Origin: Ferruginibacter sp.
Lineage (GTDB): Bacteria; Bacteroidota; Bacteroidia; Chitinophagales; Chitinophagaceae
Direction: 5' to 3'
Length of the DNA: 64,000 bases
Assembly (NCBI GenBank): GCA_016786725.1
Contig: JAEUVU010000016.1
Coordinates: 62,001 to 126,000 of the forward strand
The notes beneath the pieces are model-generated. The model saw only the letters and a list, made by a program, of their open reading frames with translations, did not search any database and had not been told where the DNA came from. Made by a program: the position numbers and the translations under genes. This document shows positions 50,681-59,085 of the stretch, one piece after another (the stretch's first letter is position 1; each line of letters opens with the position of its first letter).

Positions 50681-50869
50681 TTTCGAAACTCCCCCAGAGC
50701 CTTTCGAAGTTTTACCCCGCTATTTCGAAACGCCATCCTTCCCTTTCGAAGCTTTCTCCCAGCCTTTAGAAATGACAACCTGTGTTTTAGAAGCTTCATC
50801 CCAGGCTTTAGAAGCTTTACCCCAGACCTTAGAAGCTTCTTCCCAAGCTTTAGAAATTATACCCCAGCT
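50681..50869. repeat. Degenerate 21-bp tandem repeat array, nine units
   Basis: The heptamer TTTCGAA or TTTAGAA recurs at 50681, 50702, 50723, 50744, 50765, 50786, 50807, 50828 (CTTAGAA) and 50849, exactly every 21 bases with no slip. The consensus unit is about TTTAGAAGCTTYAYCCCAGRC. The first four units carry TCGAA and the later ones TAGAA. The last unit overlaps the final codons of tryptophan dioxygenase. In one minus-strand frame the units read as a heptad (SKAWDEA-like) with one stop; in a plus-strand frame as LEASSQA. It is not a CRISPR array: there are no unique spacers. Confidence 0.88.
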
Positions 50870-51842
50870 TCTCTCCCACCTCTTTCGGCAACGCCGGCAA
50901 CTTCTTCCGATCCACCAAAAAGCTATTCAGTTGCGCCAGTTCTTTAAAAATATAATGCTTATCCATCGCCGCTTTTAAATAACCGGCACCGGTGCTGCCA
51001 CCCGTGCCAATGCGGGTGCCGATCATGCGCTGCACCATATTAATGTGGCGGCTGCGCCAGTTGGCAAGCTGGTTGTCAATTTCCAAAAGCGTGTCTAATA
51101 ATTGAAAGGGCTGCTCCAGCATGGGGTAACCATGGTACATCATAATAAACAAAGCCGAGCGGCAGGCTTTAGGGCTAAGGTTTCTTTCAACATCAGCGGC
51201 CGCGTTATTAAATGTTGTTTCAAAAGCAGCAGCATTGTTCTTTTCTGCTTCGGCCAAACTATTTACATAAACCTGCTGGTAATTATTCCAGAAATCTTCA
51301 GTGATAAAAGGCATTCTTTCCAACCATGCATTGATGAGTTCGATAACACTTTTACCACTTTCTGCTTCTTTAATAATGGCAACATCTTTTTCTTTTAGTT
51401 GAGAAGTATAATAATGCTGCCCGTGGCGGTGCTCAAACTTTAAACCCAGTTTTGCTTCCAGCACTTTAAACTGGTAACTCTGAAAACCCGATGCAGGCCG
51501 CAGCATATCCCTGAAGTCGAGAAAATCCATCGGCGTCATCGTTTCCATAATATCTATCTGCTGCACCAGCACTTTTAAAATAGTAACCACCCTTTTTAAG
51601 CGGTGTACTACTGTTTGCATTTCGGGGCTGTTATCATTTACCACCGGCTTGTCCATAATTTCTATCACAGAGTTCACTTCAAACAATATCTGCTTGAACC
51701 AAAGCTCATAAGCCTGGTGAATGATGATGAAAAGCATTTCATCATGTGCCGGTTCCCGCCCTTCTTTAAAACTTTCGGGGTCCTGTGCTTCGGTAATTTT
51801 ATCCAGTTGCAGGTAATCTGCGTAGTAAACAGCTTTTTCCAT
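50850..51842 (-). CDS. kynA: Tryptophan 2,3-dioxygenase
   Basis: A 330-residue heme enzyme that opens the indole ring of tryptophan to N-formylkynurenine, the first step of the kynurenine route. Family landmarks are the EMLFIIIHQAYELWFKQ helix with heme-pocket residues, MTPMDFLDFRDMLRPASGFQS, and RHINMVQRMIGTRIGTGGSTG at the substrate loop. The length suits the bacterial enzyme plus a short N-terminal extension. Its last residues and stop fall in the final unit of a 21-bp repeat array. A dispersed inverted-repeat element lies 13 bases before its start, so its promoter must lie inside or beyond that element. No kynureninase or formamidase gene is near. Confidence 0.96.
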   Translation of the reverse strand: MEKAVYYADYLQLDKITEAQDPESFKEGREPAHDEMLFIIIHQAYELWFKQILFEVNSVIEIMDKPVVNDNSPEMQTVVHRLKRVVTILKVLVQQIDIMETMTPMDFLDFRDMLRPASGFQSYQFKVLEAKLGLKFEHRHGQHYYTSQLKEKDVAIIKEAESGKSVIELINAWLERMPFITEDFWNNYQQVYVNSLAEAEKNNAAAFETTFNNAAADVERNLSPKACRSALFIMMYHGYPMLEQPFQLLDTLLEIDNQLANWRSRHINMVQRMIGTRIGTGGSTGAGYLKAAMDKHYIFKELAQLNSFLVDRKKLPALPKEVGEKLGYNF

Positions 51843-51855
51843 AATACTCTTTTTT

Positions 51856-52069
51856 AGTTGTCAGGCCACTATATGTAGTTTTTAATTTTAAAAGCTACAA
51901 TTGTTTCTAAAAGAATTTAAAACTTGATGTTTGCTTAGTGGCCAGACAACTTGTGCGCAAACTTACAGTTTTTAGTTGTCAGGTCACTATGTGTAGTTTT
52001 TAATTTTAAAAGCTACACATGTTTCTAAAAGAATTTACAATTTGATTTCTGCTTAGTGGCCAGACAACT
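51856..52069. repeat. Two head-to-tail TGTCAGGCCACTA-family elements in a divergent gap
   Basis: Two 96-bp copies, 51856-51951 and 51974-52069, in the same orientation, offset by 118 bp. Each begins AGTTGTCAGG(C/T)CACTA and ends TTAGTGGCCAGACAACT, so the ends pair as a hairpin with one or two mismatches. An inner hairpin (TGTAGTTTTT / AAAAGCTACA) lies near the left end. They occupy most of the 358-bp gap between the divergent kynA and outer-membrane-protein genes; the rest (52070-52200) shows no gene. Confidence 0.85.
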
Positions 52070-52200
52070 ACGCCGCCGTTTTGTTAACCGTTGGTGAACG
52101 AAAATTCCTTTAACAAAACCTTCGGTAAAATAAAAAAGCATGGCATCATTTTCTAATTAAGAAAAAACCAAGCAGACCCTTAAACCCTGCAAACCAACTT

Positions 52201-52866
52201 ATGATCAAAAAGATTTTCTTTTCAATCATCAGCATACTGATGATCAATTCACTTCATGCACAGGTTAAATACGGTATCAGAACCGGCGTAAACTTTGCCC
52301 GCTGGCAGGGCGAAGATTTACAGATAATTGAAGACCTGGTAGATAAAACCGACGGCTACTTGGAAACCAAAGGCAAAACCGGCTGGCATGTTGGCGGTTA
52401 CGTAAACATCCCCATCAATGAAACATTTTCTTTTGAGCCAGGCCTTGCCTATTCAAAAAAAGGCTACAGCCTGATGGGAGATTTTCAGATACCGGTTTTA
52501 AAATCGCTGGGGCTTAATGCCGGCGCCAGGGTACAATCGCACTACATTGATATGCCGCTTGTGCTTAAAGCAAAACTTGTAAAAGGCCTGAATATTTATG
52601 CAGGCCCGCAGGCTTCGTTACTCGTACGCAGCACCCTTAATGCAAAACTGGGTGTGCTGGGCATCAATATTTTCAACCGGGGCTTTGGCATTACCGAACG
52701 GTTTAACAAGGTTGACCTTGGCCTAACCGGCGGCATTGGTTACGAGTTTGATAACGGTTTAAATATACAGGCAGGGTACGATCATGGATTATCTACCCTT
52801 GATAGAAATAATAATTATGCAGCCTATAACAGGGTTGTAAAAGTTTCGGTTGGCTTTAGTTTTTAG
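52201..52866 (+). CDS. Outer-membrane beta-barrel protein (PorT-like)
   Basis: A 221-residue protein with a signal peptide ending SLHAQV, followed by about eight amphipathic beta-strands with turns (YGIRTGVNFARWQG, then WHVGGYVNIPI and SFEPGLAYSKKGYSL) and a C-terminal strand ending in Phe (VVKVSVGFSF). This is the porin-family/outer-membrane beta-barrel (OMP_b-brl_2) type of Bacteroidota. The specific role is unknown; some relatives (PorT) serve type IX secretion, others are structural. Single gene, followed by a GC-rich dispersed hairpin. Confidence 0.87.
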   Translation: MIKKIFFSIISILMINSLHAQVKYGIRTGVNFARWQGEDLQIIEDLVDKTDGYLETKGKTGWHVGGYVNIPINETFSFEPGLAYSKKGYSLMGDFQIPVLKSLGLNAGARVQSHYIDMPLVLKAKLVKGLNIYAGPQASLLVRSTLNAKLGVLGINIFNRGFGITERFNKVDLGLTGGIGYEFDNGLNIQAGYDHGLSTLDRNNNYAAYNRVVKVSVGFSF

Positions 52867-52888
52867 CCTGTCTACCGGCAGGCAGGTT
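52866..52888. repeat. CCGGCAGGCAGG dispersed hairpin
   Basis: GCCTGTCTACCGGCAGGC begins at the last base of the outer-membrane-protein stop codon. It is a phylum-typical dispersed palindrome and may help end the transcript. Confidence 0.5.
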
Positions 52889-52937
52889 GATGGTTAATGG
52901 TGGAAAAGCGGTATCCGGTAACGGGTATCGCTTTCTT

Positions 52938-52967
52938 TTTGCCGGAAAATGATTTTCCCTAAATTTG
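52938..52967 (+). promoter_or_regulatory. Bacteroidota promoter for yebC
   Basis: A -33 TTTG (52938-52941) and a -7 TAAATTTG (52960-52967) are separated by 18 bases, close to the phylum consensus. The -7 ends 39 bases before the yebC ATG. Confidence 0.65.
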
Positions 52968-53006
52968 CAGCCCGGTTTATCAATTAACGATTAACAGATA
53001 ACAACT

Positions 53007-53717
53007 ATGGGAAGGATATTTGAAGTTAGAAAAAGCGCCATGTTTGCCCGCTGGGATAAAATGGCCAAAAATTTTACCCGTATCGGCAAGGAAATAGCCA
53101 TTGCTGTAAAAGCTGCAGGGCCCGACCCTGATAACAACCCCGCTTTAAGAAGATGCTACATCAATGCCAAGGCCTGTAACATGCCTAAGGACCGTGTAGA
53201 AGCTGCCATTAAAAGGGCGATGGGTAAAGATACCAGCAACTACGAAGAGATCATGTACGAAGGTTATGCACCGCATGGTATTGCTGTACTGGTAGAAACT
53301 GCAACTGATAACTCAACAAGAACCGTTGCCAATGTAAGAAAACATTTTACCAAAGCACAAGGTGCCCTGGGTACAACCGGTAGCGTGGCTTTTGGTTTTA
53401 CGCACATGGCCGAGTTTAAAGTAAAAAAAGAAGGATTGGATGCTGATGAACTTGAACTGGAATTAATTGATTTTGGTTTGGAAGAAATTGGAGAAGATGC
53501 AGAAGGCAACATAGTTATCCGTACCAAATTTAATGAGTATGGTAATATGAGTAAAGCGTTAGAAGAAAGAAAGATAGAAGTGATAAGCGCTGAGCTTACG
53601 TGGATACCAAACAACCCGATGGAACTGAGTGAAGACCAGGCCAACGAAGTTTTAAAAATGGTTGATAACCTGGAACAGGACGAAGATGTACAAAAGGTTT
53701 TTCACAACCTGAAATAA
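53007..53717 (+). CDS. yebC: YebC/PmpR-family regulator / translation factor
   Basis: A 236-residue protein of the YebC/TACO1 family, with the MGRIFEVRK start and the conserved [32 protein letters not shown] and FGFTHMAEF segments. Older work treats it as a transcription regulator; newer work links this family to easing ribosome stalling at proline runs. It is cytoplasmic and monocistronic, with a good promoter (52938-52967) and an intrinsic terminator straight after the stop. Confidence 0.95.
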   Translation: MGRIFEVRKSAMFARWDKMAKNFTRIGKEIAIAVKAAGPDPDNNPALRRCYINAKACNMPKDRVEAAIKRAMGKDTSNYEEIMYEGYAPHGIAVLVETATDNSTRTVANVRKHFTKAQGALGTTGSVAFGFTHMAEFKVKKEGLDADELELELIDFGLEEIGEDAEGNIVIRTKFNEYGNMSKALEERKIEVISAELTWIPNNPMELSEDQANEVLKMVDNLEQDEDVQKVFHNLK

Positions 53718-53722
53718 CCGGA

Positions 53723-53746
53723 AGCCGCTTTAGAGCGGCTTTTTTA
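53723..53746 (+). terminator. Intrinsic terminator of yebC
   Basis: AGCCGCTTTAGAGCGGCT forms a 7-8 bp stem with a tiny loop and is followed by six T. It lies 5 bases after the yebC stop. Confidence 0.9.
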
Positions 53747-53750
53747 ATAC

Positions 53751-54770
53751 TTATATCCATTCCTGCTGTTGTTTTTGCTGTGGTGAATACCAATTAATAT
53801 ATTGTACCAGCCTTGGAAAGTTTGCCCTGTTAGGACTGCTGCTGTGTGGTAACCTATGGTCCCAGATAATAAGATCACCGGCGTTGGCTGCAATAGGAAC
53901 CGGGTTAAAAATTGAAAGGTCAGTTTGTCTTGGATTTATGTTTGGAGGCAGCGATTGCAACCAGCTTTCAATTTTTTTATGAAAACCCGGAACAACTGTT
54001 AAAGCACCCTGGTTGGCAGCAGTATCTGTTAAATATAAAATACCCTGCGTACCAAAAGGAATGGGTGTAACCAAACTAACGTCCCAATGCAATCCTATGC
54101 CTTTGTATTTTGAAGCAGCAGTTTCGGGTGCATTAAATCCGCATTTATCTGTAGTAAATATTAATCCTGTTTGATTCCATACTTGTTCAAAAGCCTTTTT
54201 AATACGGCCGGCATTTCGGTTTTTATCAATAGCTGCATGCCTGTACAAAGGCACCATAATACCCTGCAGCTGATCACCATTATCATACCAGGTGGAAGGG
54301 TCATTTTCAACCTTATGTAAATACTCCCATATAGCCTGGCGGGCAGCCAAACAATCTTGCTGCTCTATGGCATTTCTTACAATCACATAACCTTTCTCTT
54401 TCCAAAACAATAAATCACTTTCAGATAAAACATCAGGTTCATCGCTTTTATCAGCATCGGTACCAGGTTCTAATAAGGCATAGCACTCTTTTATCCTTTC
54501 TTCAGGTAAACCGCCAGGATAAAAACTCAAAACCCACTGTTCAAAAACCTGTAATGATGGCTGATTATGAAAAAAGAAATCGTAGGTAGGTAAAAGGCCC
54601 AACCCAAGTACATTAAGCAATGCAGCATCCAACCCGGCCTCATTATAATTTTGGGCAGATGTTGGATCATTAAGTTTATACCAAAGACGTTTTAAATGAG
54701 GTATACCCGTGTTTCCAGTATCTGTACTTGGTGCAATTGTATCAGCTTGATTATTTAATATTTCTCTCAT
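53751..54770 (-). CDS. Phytanoyl-CoA dioxygenase (PhyH) family protein
   Basis: A 339-residue Fe(II)/2-oxoglutarate oxygenase of the PhyH type. The catalytic half starts at about residue 120 (FWKEKGYVIVRNAI) and shows the iron-binding GLHWDVSL (HxD) and the distal His-Arg region HRLPHSSSPNRANFPR. About 110 residues precede the core, helical, containing LPTYDFFFHNQ and EQWVLSFYPGG, with no assigned domain. Substrates of bacterial PhyH proteins vary widely and this one cannot be predicted. It lies 6 bases from the stop of the TRIC-like gene upstream on the same strand, so the two may be co-transcribed. Confidence 0.87.
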   Translation of the reverse strand: MREILNNQADTIAPSTDTGNTGIPHLKRLWYKLNDPTSAQNYNEAGLDAALLNVLGLGLLPTYDFFFHNQPSLQVFEQWVLSFYPGGLPEERIKECYALLEPGTDADKSDEPDVLSESDLLFWKEKGYVIVRNAIEQQDCLAARQAIWEYLHKVENDPSTWYDNGDQLQGIMVPLYRHAAIDKNRNAGRIKKAFEQVWNQTGLIFTTDKCGFNAPETAASKYKGIGLHWDVSLVTPIPFGTQGILYLTDTAANQGALTVVPGFHKKIESWLQSLPPNINPRQTDLSIFNPVPIAANAGDLIIWDHRLPHSSSPNRANFPRLVQYINWYSPQQKQQQEWI

Positions 54771-54776
54771 TTTCTT

Positions 54777-55415
54777 TTAACCCGGCTGATCATCATTCTT
54801 TTTTGAATAAAAAGCAGGAAGTGATAATTTATATTTCACCGCAAGCAACCGAATGGCAAATATCAGCAGAATGCAAATGATCTTTGCGGCATCATCATTT
54901 AAAGCTGTTTTAGTTAGCAGATAATATACAAGCCCGCCGATGATACTCGCCAATGCATAAATTTCTTTTCTGAAAACAAGGGGCACATTATTCAGCAGCA
55001 CATCCCGTATCACCCCACCAAAACTTGCAGTAATAGTACCGAGTGCAACACAAACTCCCACGCTAAAATTGAGTTCCATTCCTTTTTGAATACCAATAAT
55101 AGTGAAAAGGCCAAGGCCCAAAGCATCGAACAAAAATAAAGTAGTGTTTATTTTTTTAAGCCACTGGCCAAAGAACATGCTGCCGATGGCGCCAATAAAA
55201 ATTACAATAGTTGCTGTTTCGTTGCGCAGCCAGCCAACCGGCAGGTTGCCGATCATCATATCACGCAATGTACCTCCGCCAATAGCTGTTACAAAAGAAA
55301 GGATGAGCACACCAAAAGGATCGAGCTTTTTTTCCATGGCAAAAAAAGCCCCCGATACTGCAAAGGAAAAAGTACCCAGGATATCTATTACGTGTAAGAA
55401 ACCGAAATCAATCAT
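54777..55415 (-). CDS. TRIC-type (UPF0126/YicG) membrane channel protein
   Basis: A 212-residue protein with seven hydrophobic helices in two similar halves, as in prokaryotic trimeric intracellular cation (TRIC) channels. Each half has a glycine-rich kinked helix (FVTAIGGGTLRDMMIG in the first, TASFGGVIRDVLLNNVP in the second). The family conducts K+ and possibly other ions; some members move amino acids such as glycine. It probably forms a unit with the PhyH gene 6 bases downstream. A dispersed palindrome lies just before its start. Confidence 0.92.
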   Translation of the reverse strand: MIDFGFLHVIDILGTFSFAVSGAFFAMEKKLDPFGVLILSFVTAIGGGTLRDMMIGNLPVGWLRNETATIVIFIGAIGSMFFGQWLKKINTTLFLFDALGLGLFTIIGIQKGMELNFSVGVCVALGTITASFGGVIRDVLLNNVPLVFRKEIYALASIIGGLVYYLLTKTALNDDAAKIICILLIFAIRLLAVKYKLSLPAFYSKKNDDQPG

Positions 55416-55423
55416 ATAAAGGT

Positions 55424-55499
55424 TGTCATTTCGACGAAGGAGAAATCTATCGAACCCGCTTACTATTTCTAAACAGATCTCTCCTTAGTCGGGATGACA
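55424..55499. repeat. Dispersed palindrome of the GTCATTTCGACGAAGGAGAAATCT type
   Basis: Arms TGTCATTTCGACGAAGGAGA (from 55424) and its imperfect complement ending GGGATGACA (55499) form a long hairpin between the E1 and TRIC genes. The same arm sequence is frequent between genes across Bacteroidota. Confidence 0.8.
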
Positions 55500-55529
55500 G
55501 GAAGAGTCATTGTTTTTAAATTCTTATAT

Positions 55530-57908
55530 CTACTCACTCATCATTTCCTTTATCACCGCAACAATATCCTCTGTATTAGGTTTGCTGAAATAATCACCGT
55601 CGCTGCCATAGGATGGCCGGTGTGCTTTGCCCGTAATTGTTCTTGGAGAAACATCAAGGTATTTATAACCGCCCTGCTCTTCCATCACTTTATTAAACAT
55701 ATATGCCGCAGCTCCGCCTGGCACGTCTTCATCAACAAAAACAATGCGGTTTGTTTTTTTGAGGCTCTCAACGATTTTGTGGTTGATATCAAAGGGTAAT
55801 AAAGTCTGCACATCCACCACTTCGCAACTGATACCCATTTTATCAAGCGTTTCTGTTGCTTCCAGTACAATTCTTAAAGTTGATCCATAAGTTACAACGG
55901 TAACATCGGCTCCTTCCTTTACAGTTTCCGGTACACCCAAGGGCACAGTATATTCCAACAGATCGGAAGGCAATTTTTCTTTTAAGCGATAACCGTTCAG
56001 GCATTCAATAACCAGCCCCGGATCATTACTCTTTAATAAAGTATTGTACATACCAACTGCCTGTACCATGTTGCGTGGTACGCATACATACATTCCTCTC
56101 AGTGCATTTATAATCATACCCATCGGCGACCCGCTATGCCAGATACCTTCGAGCCTGTGCCCTCTTGTTCTTACGATCAGCGGACAACTTTGCTGACCCG
56201 CCGTACGGAAATGCGTGGTACAAACATCATCGCTCAAAGGTTGCAGGCCGTACAGTAAATAATCGAGGTATTGAATTTCTGCAATCGGCCTCAGTCCTCT
56301 TAAAGCAAGGCCAATGCCTTGTCCCATGATAGTTAACTCCCTGATGCCAGTATCAAAAATGCGGTCAATGCCATGTTTTTCCTGCAGGCCGCTAAAGCCC
56401 TGGTTCACATCACCGATATGGCCAAGGTCCTCCCCAAAAGCAACTACTTTGTTATTTGTTCTGAAGAGTTCATCAAAATATTTATTCAATATTTCGAAGC
56501 CATTAATAGTGGCTGCATCCGCTGCATATTCAGCATTTACAACCGGTACTTTTAATGCCGACTTAGGGCCATCATTATATAAGTAGCTGTTATAAAGCCC
56601 TGCATATTCAGTTTTTAATTTTGCATAGAAATTGCGGATTGCATTAGCTGAAGTATCATTTCCCGCCAGGTCTAAAGTTGAGGCTAAAGCCTTCATTACA
56701 TCCCTGCGCATGGGTTCACGAATGGCGGCAATATCCTCTGCTATTTTTTTTACTGCAGTATTTGATTCCAGCGCTTTCAGCATCTCAACGGTTTCAGCAA
56801 CCAATACTTTTACCGGTTCAATATATTTTGCCCAGGCTTTTTGTTTGCTTTCTCTTACAAACTGCACCGCGTTGGTTTCAATATTTACCAGTTCTTCTTC
56901 CTCTGCCAATGCATTGGCAACTATCCATTCCCTCATTTGCTTTAAACCATCCCATTCCTGTTCCCATTCAAGACGTTCTGTGGTTTTATACCTTTCGTGA
57001 CTGCCGGATGTAGAGTGTCCCTGCGGTTGCGTTATTTCCTCAACATGAAAAACAGCAGGCGTATGTGTATCTCTTATTTTTTGAATGGCCGGTTCCAGTA
57101 TCTCACACATGCCGGCATAATCCCATCCCTTTAGTTTATAAATGTCAATACCATTGGTATCATCTTTTTTCTGAAATCCTTTCAAGGCGTCTGAAATGGA
57201 TGCTTTGGTGGTTTGATATTTTTTGGGAACAGAAATACCGTAGCCATCGTCCCAAACAAAAACTGCCAAAGGCACCTGTAATACACCCGCTGCGTTGATG
57301 GTTTCCCAAAAATGGCCTTCACTGGTTGATGCATCGCCAATGGTACAAAAGCAAACTTCGTTACCGTTTATGCTGAGGTTGGTAAGATCGTTAAGCTCTT
57401 TTATATTTCTGAAGGCCTTAGATGCAAAGGCAAGTCCTAATGCCCGTGGCATTTGCCCGCCGGTTGGTGCAATATCGCTGCTTATATTTTTTTTGTGGGC
57501 AAGATCTAACCAGTTGCCGTTATCATCAACAAATTTTGTTGCAAAGTGTGCATTCATTTGCCTGCCTGCACTAAAAGGATCATTATTTACATCAGGGTCG
57601 GCATATAATTGAGAAAAGAATTGTTCTACTGTAGCAAGGCCATTTGCAAACATAAAAGTCTGGTCACGATAGTAACCCGACCTGAAATCTCCGGGTTTAA
57701 AGAATTTTGCTGCAGCAACTTGGGCTATTTCCTTACCATCGCCAAAAATGCCGAATTTGGCTTTTCCGGTAAGCACCTCTTTGCGCCCCAGCAAACTGGT
57801 TTCCCTGCTCTGGCAGGCTACCTGGTAATCTTTAAGTACTTCATTCCTGAAGTTTTCAAAACTTAGTTTTTCCTGCAAAGCGGCATCGTTGTTGTTATTT
57901 GTATTCAT
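55530..57908 (-). CDS. 2-oxoacid dehydrogenase E1, fused alpha and beta subunits
   Basis: About 792 residues from the ATG at 57908. The N-terminal half is E1-alpha, with the thiamine-diphosphate motif GDASTSEGHFWETINAAGV and FVWDDGYGISVP. The C-terminal half, from about residue 465, is E1-beta (FGEDLGHIGDVNQGF, GLALRGLRPIAEIQYLDY, then VDVQTLLPFD). It decarboxylates pyruvate or branched-chain 2-oxoacids and transfers the acyl group to the lipoyl E2. The fused architecture is typical of Bacteroidota. Substrate choice between pyruvate and branched-chain acids is not settled by sequence alone, and E2/E3 genes are not in the window. A -7 element sits 20 bases before the start. Confidence 0.92.
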   Translation of the reverse strand: MNTNNNNDAALQEKLSFENFRNEVLKDYQVACQSRETSLLGRKEVLTGKAKFGIFGDGKEIAQVAAAKFFKPGDFRSGYYRDQTFMFANGLATVEQFFSQLYADPDVNNDPFSAGRQMNAHFATKFVDDNGNWLDLAHKKNISSDIAPTGGQMPRALGLAFASKAFRNIKELNDLTNLSINGNEVCFCTIGDASTSEGHFWETINAAGVLQVPLAVFVWDDGYGISVPKKYQTTKASISDALKGFQKKDDTNGIDIYKLKGWDYAGMCEILEPAIQKIRDTHTPAVFHVEEITQPQGHSTSGSHERYKTTERLEWEQEWDGLKQMREWIVANALAEEEELVNIETNAVQFVRESKQKAWAKYIEPVKVLVAETVEMLKALESNTAVKKIAEDIAAIREPMRRDVMKALASTLDLAGNDTSANAIRNFYAKLKTEYAGLYNSYLYNDGPKSALKVPVVNAEYAADAATINGFEILNKYFDELFRTNNKVVAFGEDLGHIGDVNQGFSGLQEKHGIDRIFDTGIRELTIMGQGIGLALRGLRPIAEIQYLDYLLYGLQPLSDDVCTTHFRTAGQQSCPLIVRTRGHRLEGIWHSGSPMGMIINALRGMYVCVPRNMVQAVGMYNTLLKSNDPGLVIECLNGYRLKEKLPSDLLEYTVPLGVPETVKEGADVTVVTYGSTLRIVLEATETLDKMGISCEVVDVQTLLPFDINHKIVESLKKTNRIVFVDEDVPGGAAAYMFNKVMEEQGGYKYLDVSPRTITGKAHRPSYGSDGDYFSKPNTEDIVAVIKEMMSE

Positions 57909-57927
57909 ACCCTTATTTAATGCTGAA

Positions 57928-57935
57928 CAAAAATA
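57928..57935 (-). promoter_or_regulatory. -7 promoter element for the E1 gene
   Basis: The minus strand reads TATTTTTG, an exact TAnnTTTG, 19 bases before the ATG at 57908. It supports that start over longer frames reaching 58046. Confidence 0.45.
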
Positions 57936-58037
57936 TAAATTAAAGGGGAGCTTTGTTAAAAAACTCCTAACAGGGTTACAATTTAAAACAGATACAGGCG
58001 TTTTATTATCTTTATAATCTGAACCCAAAAATATAAC

Positions 58038-58511
58038 ATGAAACAATTAATCACTTGCCTGTCTGCACTCTGCCTGGTATCGTTAGTACATGCCCAAACC
58101 GGTACTGTGCCAACTGCCGATACTAAAAATGTGCTTACCATTGCCCAGGCCGATGAAATGCTCACCTTAAAGGAAACAGAATTTGATTTTGGCAAAATTC
58201 CACAAGGCAAGCCTGTTACCCATGTATTTGAGATCACCAACAAGAGCAATGTGCCATTAAAGATCAACAATATTAATACAAGCTGTGGCTGTACAACACC
58301 AGAATGGGAAAAAGACAAGACAATAGCACCTGGCGAAAAAACAAAAGTAACCGTAGGTTATAATGCCGCCGCAGAAGGGCCCTTTACAAAATTCATTACT
58401 GTTACTTATAACGATACCCAAAGCAAGCAATTAACCATTAAAGGCGAAGTTTGGAAAACACCAGGCAGTTCTGCCCCTGAAAATAAAGGGGTTAACGATT
58501 TAAAAAACTAA
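58038..58511 (+). CDS. DUF1573 exported protein, first of pair
   Basis: A 157-residue protein with a signal peptide ending VHAQTG and one DUF1573 immunoglobulin-like domain (ETEFDFGKIPQGKPVTHVFEITNKS, then the conserved NTSCGCTTPEW with a C-G-C motif). The domain is of ASPM/SPD-2/Hydin type and likely periplasmic. Function unknown, although it is one of the most common domains in Bacteroidota. It is followed 20 bases later by a paralogue on the same strand. Confidence 0.9.
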   Translation: MKQLITCLSALCLVSLVHAQTGTVPTADTKNVLTIAQADEMLTLKETEFDFGKIPQGKPVTHVFEITNKSNVPLKINNINTSCGCTTPEWEKDKTIAPGEKTKVTVGYNAAAEGPFTKFITVTYNDTQSKQLTIKGEVWKTPGSSAPENKGVNDLKN

Positions 58512-58531
58512 AAAACATAAATTAACCAATC

Positions 58532-59032
58532 ATGAAAAAATTATTCCTTTCACTTACTGCATTAACTTTTTCGGCAATGCTGTTTGCACAAAAAACAGTA
58601 GCTGATGTAGCTAAATTTGAAACTGAAACAATTAACCAGGGTTACCTGAAACAAAACGAACCAAAAGAAGTAAAATTTGTGGTTACAAACATCAGCAAAG
58701 AGCCATTGATTATAGAGCAGGCAAACCCTACCTGCGGCTGCACCATGGGTGATTATACCAAATCCCCAATTGCACCCGGAGCTACCGGTTTTATTTCTGC
58801 TAAGTTCAATGCAGCAAATCCTGGTCATTTTACAAAAAACCTGACTGTAAAATTTGCAGGTGTAGATGAAATGAAAAGCATTACCATTACAGGAGATGTT
58901 TTAGCAGCTGAAGAATACGACAAATGGGCTGCTGAAGAAGCAAAGAAAAAAAGCGAAGCTGCTGCAGCAGCAAAGCCCGTTGCCAATACAAAAACAGCTG
59001 CTTCATCAAAAAGCAAAGGTGGAAAGAACTAA
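58532..59032 (+). CDS. DUF1573 exported protein, second of pair
   Basis: A 166-residue paralogue of the preceding protein: signal peptide ending MLFAQK, the DUF1573 domain with NPTCGCTMGDY, and a C-terminal Ala/Lys/Glu-rich tail of about 35 residues (AAEEAKKKSEAAAAA) that the first copy lacks. The tail could be a flexible linker or coiled segment. The two genes form one operon ended by a good intrinsic terminator. Confidence 0.9.
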   Translation: MKKLFLSLTALTFSAMLFAQKTVADVAKFETETINQGYLKQNEPKEVKFVVTNISKEPLIIEQANPTCGCTMGDYTKSPIAPGATGFISAKFNAANPGHFTKNLTVKFAGVDEMKSITITGDVLAAEEYDKWAAEEAKKKSEAAAAAKPVANTKTAASSKSKGGKN

Positions 59033-59053
59033 TTAATAATTACAATCATAAAC

Positions 59054-59085
59054 AAAAAAGCTCCCTTAAAAAAGGAGCTTTTTTG
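59054..59085 (+). terminator. Intrinsic terminator of the DUF1573 pair
   Basis: AAAAAAGCTCC / GGAGCTTTTTT stem with a loop of A and T, followed by T residues, 22 bases after the stop. Confidence 0.9.

Noticed and set aside
50681..50869. Possible CRISPR array
   Set aside because: Repeats follow each other without unique spacers, the units are degenerate, and there are no cas genes in the window.
50772..50978. 68-codon frame with LEASSQA heptads over the 21-bp array
   Set aside because: The heptads are a by-product of the 21-bp period. The frame then runs antisense through tryptophan dioxygenase, and there is no promoter or domain.
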